DNA of 64,000 bases from Acidobacteriota bacterium (GTDB lineage Bacteria; Acidobacteriota; Vicinamibacteria; Marinacidobacterales; Marinacidobacteraceae), in the NCBI GenBank assembly GCA_022826825.1, contig JAJDUD010000021.1, positions 20,646 through 84,645 of the forward strand, in the 5' to 3' direction. Below the pieces are notes generated by a model. It saw nothing but the letters and a program-made list of their open reading frames with translations. It searched no databases and was not told where the DNA came from. Shown piece after piece: positions 59,189-64,000 of this stretch (the first letter of the stretch is position 1; each line of letters opens with the position of its first letter). The position numbers and the translations under genes are program-made.

Positions 59189-60351
59189 GCCGCCACCTCC
59201 AGCCGGCGCACCACCTGCTCGGCGGCGTCGCGCATCCCGTCCGCGGTGGTGAAGTCGAGCCCCGACTCCTCGAGCATCCGGCGGGCGAGTTCCACGTTCG
59301 TCCCCTCCATGCGGATCACGATCGGCAGCGTCACCCCGAGCTTCCGGACGGCCGCGATCAGCCCCTTGGCGAGGCGGTCGCAGCGCAGGATGCCGCCGAA
59401 GATGTTGATCAGCACCACCCGCACCTCGGGGTCCGAGGAGAGGATGCGGAAGGCGTTCTCGATCTGCTCGGCGCTCGCCCCGCCCCCCACGTCGAGGAAG
59501 TTCGCGGGGGACGCCCCCGCGAGCTTCACGATGTCCATGGTGGCCATCGCCAGCCCGGCGCCGTTCACCATGCAGCCCACCGAGCCGTCGAGCTTGATGT
59601 AGCTGAGCCGGTGCTTGCTGGCCTCGACCTCGAGCGGCGACTCCTCGTGGATGTCGCGGAGCGCCGCGACCTCCGGTTGCCGGAAGAGCGCGCTGTCGTC
59701 CACCGAGACCTTGGCGTCGAGCGCGAGCACGTCGCCGCCCTCGGTGACCAGCATCGGGTTGATCTCCACCTGGCTGGCGTCGAGCCCCTCGAAGGCGCGG
59801 TAGAGCGCGGTGAGGAACTTCGTCCCGTTCCGGAAGACCGGCCCCTCGAAGCCGAGCCCGAAGGCGAGCCGCCGGGCCTGGAACGGCTGCATCCCCATCG
59901 CCGGGTCCACGGTCACCGTGAGGATCTTCTCGGGCGTCTCCGCCGCCACCTCCTCGATGTCCATCCCGCCGGCGGCGCTCGCGATGCACATCGGGCGGCC
60001 GGTCGAGCGGTCGATGATGAAGCTGACGTAGAGCTCGCGGGCGATCGCGACGCCCTCCTCGACCAGGAGGCGCCGCACGAGCCGCCCCTCGGGCCCGGTC
60101 TGCTTCGTCACCAGGGTGGCGCCAAGGATCGCGTCCGCGGCGGCCCGGACCTCGTCGTCGGTGCGGGCGAGGCGCACCCCGCCGGCCTTGCCGCGGCCGC
60201 CGGCGTGGATCTGGGCCTTCACCACCACCGGGAGACCCAGTTCCGAAGCCGCGGAGGCCGCCTCGTCCACGCTGAAGGCGACCTTGCCGCGCGGGATGGG
60301 GACGCCGTACCCGGCGAGGAGCGCCTTGGCCTGGTGTTCGTGGAGATTCAT
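59185..60351 (-). CDS. sucC: Succinyl-CoA synthetase beta subunit
   Basis: A 388-residue beta subunit with ATP-grasp domain. [76 protein letters not shown] and [30 protein letters not shown] are diagnostic. It forms the heterodimer with SucD. Its start shares one base with the mdh stop (TAATG). Confidence 0.97.
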   Translation of the reverse strand: MNLHEHQAKALLAGYGVPIPRGKVAFSVDEAASAASELGLPVVVKAQIHAGGRGKAGGVRLARTDDEVRAAADAILGATLVTKQTGPEGRLVRRLLVEEGVAIARELYVSFIIDRSTGRPMCIASAAGGMDIEEVAAETPEKILTVTVDPAMGMQPFQARRLAFGLGFEGPVFRNGTKFLTALYRAFEGLDASQVEINPMLVTEGGDVLALDAKVSVDDSALFRQPEVAALRDIHEESPLEVEASKHRLSYIKLDGSVGCMVNGAGLAMATMDIVKLAGASPANFLDVGGGASAEQIENAFRILSSDPEVRVVLINIFGGILRCDRLAKGLIAAVRKLGVTLPIVIRMEGTNVELARRMLEESGLDFTTADGMRDAAEQVVRRLEVAA

Positions 60352-61277
60352 TACACGCCGATCTTTTCGGTCAGCTCGCGGACCGCGGCGGCCGAGCGGT
60401 CGAGCGCGGCCTGCTCGTCGGCCGTGAGCTCGATCTGGACGACCCCCTCGACGCCCGCCCGGCCGAGCTTCACCGGCACCCCCAGGTAGAGCCCGTCCAC
60501 GCCGTACTCGCCCTCCAGATAGGCCGCGCAGGGCAGGATCTTCTTCTTGTCCTTGAGGATGGCGTCCACCATCTCGACGATGGCCGCCGAGGGCGCGTAG
60601 TAGGCCGATCCCGTCTTCAGGTAGGCCACGATCTCGCCGCCGCCCTTCCGGGTGCGCTCGACGATCCGGTCGATCACCTCTTGGGACATGAAGTCCGGGA
60701 GCGGGATCCCGGCGACCGTCGAATAGCGCGGCAGCGGCACCATGTCGTCCCCGTGCCCGCCGAGCACGAACGCGTGGACGTTTTCGACCGAGACGTTCAC
60801 CTCCTGCGCGATGAAGGCCCGCATCCGCGCCGAGTCGAGGACGCCCGCCATCCCGACCACCCGGTGCTTCGGCAGCCCGCTGGCGCGGAGCGCCGTCTGC
60901 ACCATCGCGTCGAGCGGGTTCGAGACCACCACCAGGATGGCGTCCGGCGAGTGCTCGATCGCCTGCCGGGTGACGCTGCTCACGATCTGGTAGTTCTTCC
61001 GCAGCAGGTCGTCCCGGCTCATCCCGGCCTTCCGGGGCAGCCCGGCGGTGATGACCACCACGTCGGAACCGGCGGTGTCGGCGTAGTCGCAGGTGCCGCT
61101 CACCTCGACGTCGCTGCCGGTGACCGGGCAGGCCTCCAGCATGTCGAGGCCCTTCCCCTGGGGGATGCCGTCGATGATGTCGATGAGGACGACGTCGGCG
61201 AGTTCGGCGTCGGCCAGCCGCTGGGCGGCGGTGGCGCCGACGTTCCCGGCGCCGACCACGGTCACTTTGGGTCGCAT
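60351..61277 (-). CDS. mdh: Malate dehydrogenase (LDH-like type)
   Basis: A 308-residue NAD-dependent enzyme oxidising malate to oxaloacetate. [18 protein letters not shown] (Rossmann GxGxxG), [22 protein letters not shown] with the mobile-loop arginines, [26 protein letters not shown] and [24 protein letters not shown] with the catalytic His. The [11 protein letters not shown] loop (Arg at the substrate position) separates it from lactate dehydrogenase. GGAGG six bases before ATG 61277 decides the start over an upstream TTG. Confidence 0.96.
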   Translation of the reverse strand: MRPKVTVVGAGNVGATAAQRLADAELADVVLIDIIDGIPQGKGLDMLEACPVTGSDVEVSGTCDYADTAGSDVVVITAGLPRKAGMSRDDLLRKNYQIVSSVTRQAIEHSPDAILVVVSNPLDAMVQTALRASGLPKHRVVGMAGVLDSARMRAFIAQEVNVSVENVHAFVLGGHGDDMVPLPRYSTVAGIPLPDFMSQEVIDRIVERTRKGGGEIVAYLKTGSAYYAPSAAIVEMVDAILKDKKKILPCAAYLEGEYGVDGLYLGVPVKLGRAGVEGVVQIELTADEQAALDRSAAAVRELTEKIGV

Positions 61278-61291
61278 TGGCAACCTCCCCT

Positions 61292-61318
61292 GGCGGGTCC
61301 CTGTCGCAAGAGCCCGCC
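61292..61318 (-). promoter_or_regulatory. Intercistronic hairpin between icd and mdh
   Basis: GGCGGG and CCCGCC (6 bp) flank a 15-base loop in the only sizeable gap (43 bp) at the head of the operon. It may set relative mRNA stability; it has no T-run. Confidence 0.3.
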
Positions 61319-61320
61319 GA

Positions 61321-62721
<1,401 letters not shown>

Positions 62722-62974
62722 GAACTCTCTTCGGGAAAGGGGTTTTCGGGGATAGCGCGCATCCCGAACCCGATCGGGTTCGGTGGAGGGCACACCGGAG
62801 TTGCCTTGCGGGAGAGGCCCAGACTCAGCGCCGCCAGATCACCCACGCGGCAGCGAACCCTCCCGCCGGTCGCGGCGCAATTTTAGGGCGCTCGGGGCGG
62901 CAAGGCAATGGACGAGATGGCGGCCGGGGTGCCGTCCGGACCACCCCGCCATTGCTTCGGGGAGCGCATCCCGG

Positions 62975-62980
62975 TACCTT
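62975..62980 (+). promoter_or_regulatory. Candidate -10 (TACCTT) for the terminal lipoprotein gene
   Basis: TACCTT lies 10 nt before the TTG at 62991. No Shine-Dalgarno is present. The rest of the 269-bp divergent gap 62722-62990 shows nothing definite. Confidence 0.3.
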
Positions 62981-62990
62981 CCCGCGTCTT

Positions 62991-63740
62991 TTGCACTCGA
63001 CTGCCCCGGGAGATTCCGCCTTCAGGACAACGAAGACCGCCGCGCTGCCGCTCGCGCTGACCTTGGCCACGCTCGCGGTTGCCGGGTGCGGGAAACCGCC
63101 GCCCCCGCCGCCGCCGCCCCAGGAACCGCCGCCGGCGCCCGTCGTGCCGCGGGAGGCGCCGCTGCCGCCGCCACCGCCGCCCCTGCCCCCGGCCGACGCG
63201 GTGGACATCGCCTGCGAGGACGGCGACACGGCGTCGCCGGACCTCTTCCTGTCCATGCTCCCGCAGTGCGGGAACCGGGTCAACGTGGTCGCGGTCGGCG
63301 GTCCCACCCGGGAGCTCGCGCGCCTCCTCCGCGAACGGACGCCCGCCAACGTCCTGACCCTGGAGGCGCCGGACCGGCTGACCCACGTCCTGGGCAAGTC
63401 CCGGCACCGGATCACGTTCCTGGTCCTGTCCGGGGGCGGAAGCGGGCCCGGCGCCCACGACGGGAGCGAGCCCCGGACCGCGGAAGCCGCCTTCCGGGGG
63501 GTCCTCGACGCCCGCGACGCCCACTCCCCGAGCACCGTCGTGGTGGCCCGCCTCCCCGAGCGGTTCGATGAGGTCATCGGCCGCCTGACCTCGGGCACCC
63601 AGGCCCTCGAGCGAAGGATCATCGTCGTCCCCGACGACGGCGACCCCGCGTCCCGGATCATGGACGCCATCACCGCCCGCTGCACCGACCTCCTCACCAA
63701 CGGCACCGGCGGCCCCCGCCGCTGCCACCTCCAACCATAG
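62991..63740 (+). CDS. Proline-rich lipoprotein of unknown function
   Basis: A protein of about 249 residues. The signal TAALPLALTLATLAVAGCGK ends in lipobox VAGC. A roughly 45-residue linker follows that is mostly proline, including PPPPPPPP and PPPPPP runs, long enough to span a periplasmic layer. The remaining 165 residues form an alpha/beta domain with four cysteines (IACED, LPQCGNR, ARCTD, RRCHL), VVAVGGPTRELARLLRERTP, ITFLVLSGGGSGPG and TVVVARLPERFDEVIGRL. I do not recognise it. The TTG at 62991 is chosen because it gives a normal signal length; TTG at 62952 is possible. Translation of the Pro runs would need EF-P. Confidence 0.6.
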   Translation: MHSTAPGDSAFRTTKTAALPLALTLATLAVAGCGKPPPPPPPPQEPPPAPVVPREAPLPPPPPPLPPADAVDIACEDGDTASPDLFLSMLPQCGNRVNVVAVGGPTRELARLLRERTPANVLTLEAPDRLTHVLGKSRHRITFLVLSGGGSGPGAHDGSEPRTAEAAFRGVLDARDAHSPSTVVVARLPERFDEVIGRLTSGTQALERRIIVVPDDGDPASRIMDAITARCTDLLTNGTGGPRRCHLQP

Positions 63741-63774
63741 GCGACGCAACGGCTGGGACCGCCTCGGTGGCGCC

Positions 63775-64000
63775 CCCGGCCTGGAACGCCGGCCCCCACC
63801 GGGAGAAACGCCCATGCGCGCGTCCTCCTACGCACCCCGCTTGTCATCAAAACGGCGGAAACGGCTTGGAACGCCGACCTCCGGTCGGCACAGCGGGCCG
63901 AAGGCCCGCGGGCGGCGCGCCGCTATTCGCCCTGGGTGACAGAGGTCCGGGAGCGTCCCATCCGCCCGGTTGCACCGAGAGAGAACCATCCCGCAGGTCG
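63775..64000. repeat. Family B repeats at the window end
   Basis: A partial unit at about 63775-63800 (CCTGGAACGCCGG). A longer one from 63861 has CGGCTTGGAACGCCGACC, CCGGTCGG and GCGGGCCGAAGGCCCGC, then a non-palindromic tail containing GAGAGAACCATCCCGCAG. That tail and the unit align over about 140 bp with 20101-20241. The copy runs to the window edge. I see no gene in 63741-64000. Confidence 0.7.

Overview
The window is a GC-rich bacterial chromosome segment, densely coded on both strands. It most resembles Gemmatimonadota or a close relative. That is inferred from the PadR regulator paired with an orphan MacB-like (ADOP) permease, many TolB/PD40 lipoproteins, Tat- and Sec-exported amidohydrolases, an SLC5-type sodium symporter, a CarD-like factor, and many small palindromic interspersed repeats. 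No phylogenetic marker was tested beyond rpsT and housekeeping enzymes, so the phylum call is an inference. I saw no rRNA, tRNA, CRISPR array, prophage or autonomous transposase.

Layout. 1-0.9 kb: two TPM-domain proteins, the first cut by the window edge. 1.1-4.6 kb: lon followed by a CbpA-like J protein. 4.5-7.9 kb (minus): murJ-xerD-type recombinase-yrdC/tsaC. 8.2-8.9 kb: outer-membrane barrel protein. 9.0-16.5 kb: a ten-gene Mrp/Mbh-type cation/proton antiporter operon in the order E-F-G-MbhD-(MbhE+B)-C-D-D-small-D. 16.6-19.5 kb: an unknown small protein, a DUF4097 protein and an NCS2 purine permease. 19.7-26.6 kb: rpsT, unknown and TolB-like lipoproteins, a higBA module between two direct repeats, and a Tat-exported amidohydrolase. 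26.6-28.3 kb: an AbiE toxin-antitoxin pair. 28.4-34.7 kb: sodium symporter, padR-ADOP pair, exported formamidase-like protein, RHH protein. 34.7-38.9 kb: three tandem exported erythromycin-esterase-like genes. 39.2-43.3 kb: exported amidohydrolase, FetAB-like ABC exporter, and a divergent DUF368 (PopT-like) gene. 43.4-46.9 kb: ahcY, an AI-2E family permease, and an XRE/nucleotidyltransferase pair. 47.2-50.2 kb: class III aminotransferase, lipoprotein aldolase homologue, thiol peroxidase. 50.4-55.1 kb: CarD-like gene, xseA-xseB-ispA-nadK. 55.3-62.7 kb (minus): BON protein, then icd-mdh-sucC-sucD-ndk-dcd-dut, which joins the TCA cycle to dNTP metabolism. 63-64 kb: a proline-rich lipoprotein and repeats.

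Three structural themes run through the window. (1) At least two families of palindromic interspersed repeats occupy most longer intergenic gaps. Family A has hairpins with compensating base changes and a roughly 220-bp MITE-like full form; family B has GCGGCCCGCAGGGCCGC-type hairpins. Copies touch genes: one copy coincides with loss of the usual higB start, and another extends a nucleotidyltransferase reading frame. (2) Several genes have a TAnnnT -10 hexamer only 6-7 nt before the start codon and no Shine-Dalgarno, as expected for leaderless transcription. (3) Operons are very compact, with ATGA/GTGA stop-start overlaps and frequent GTG or TTG starts, and one probable CTG start (dcd).
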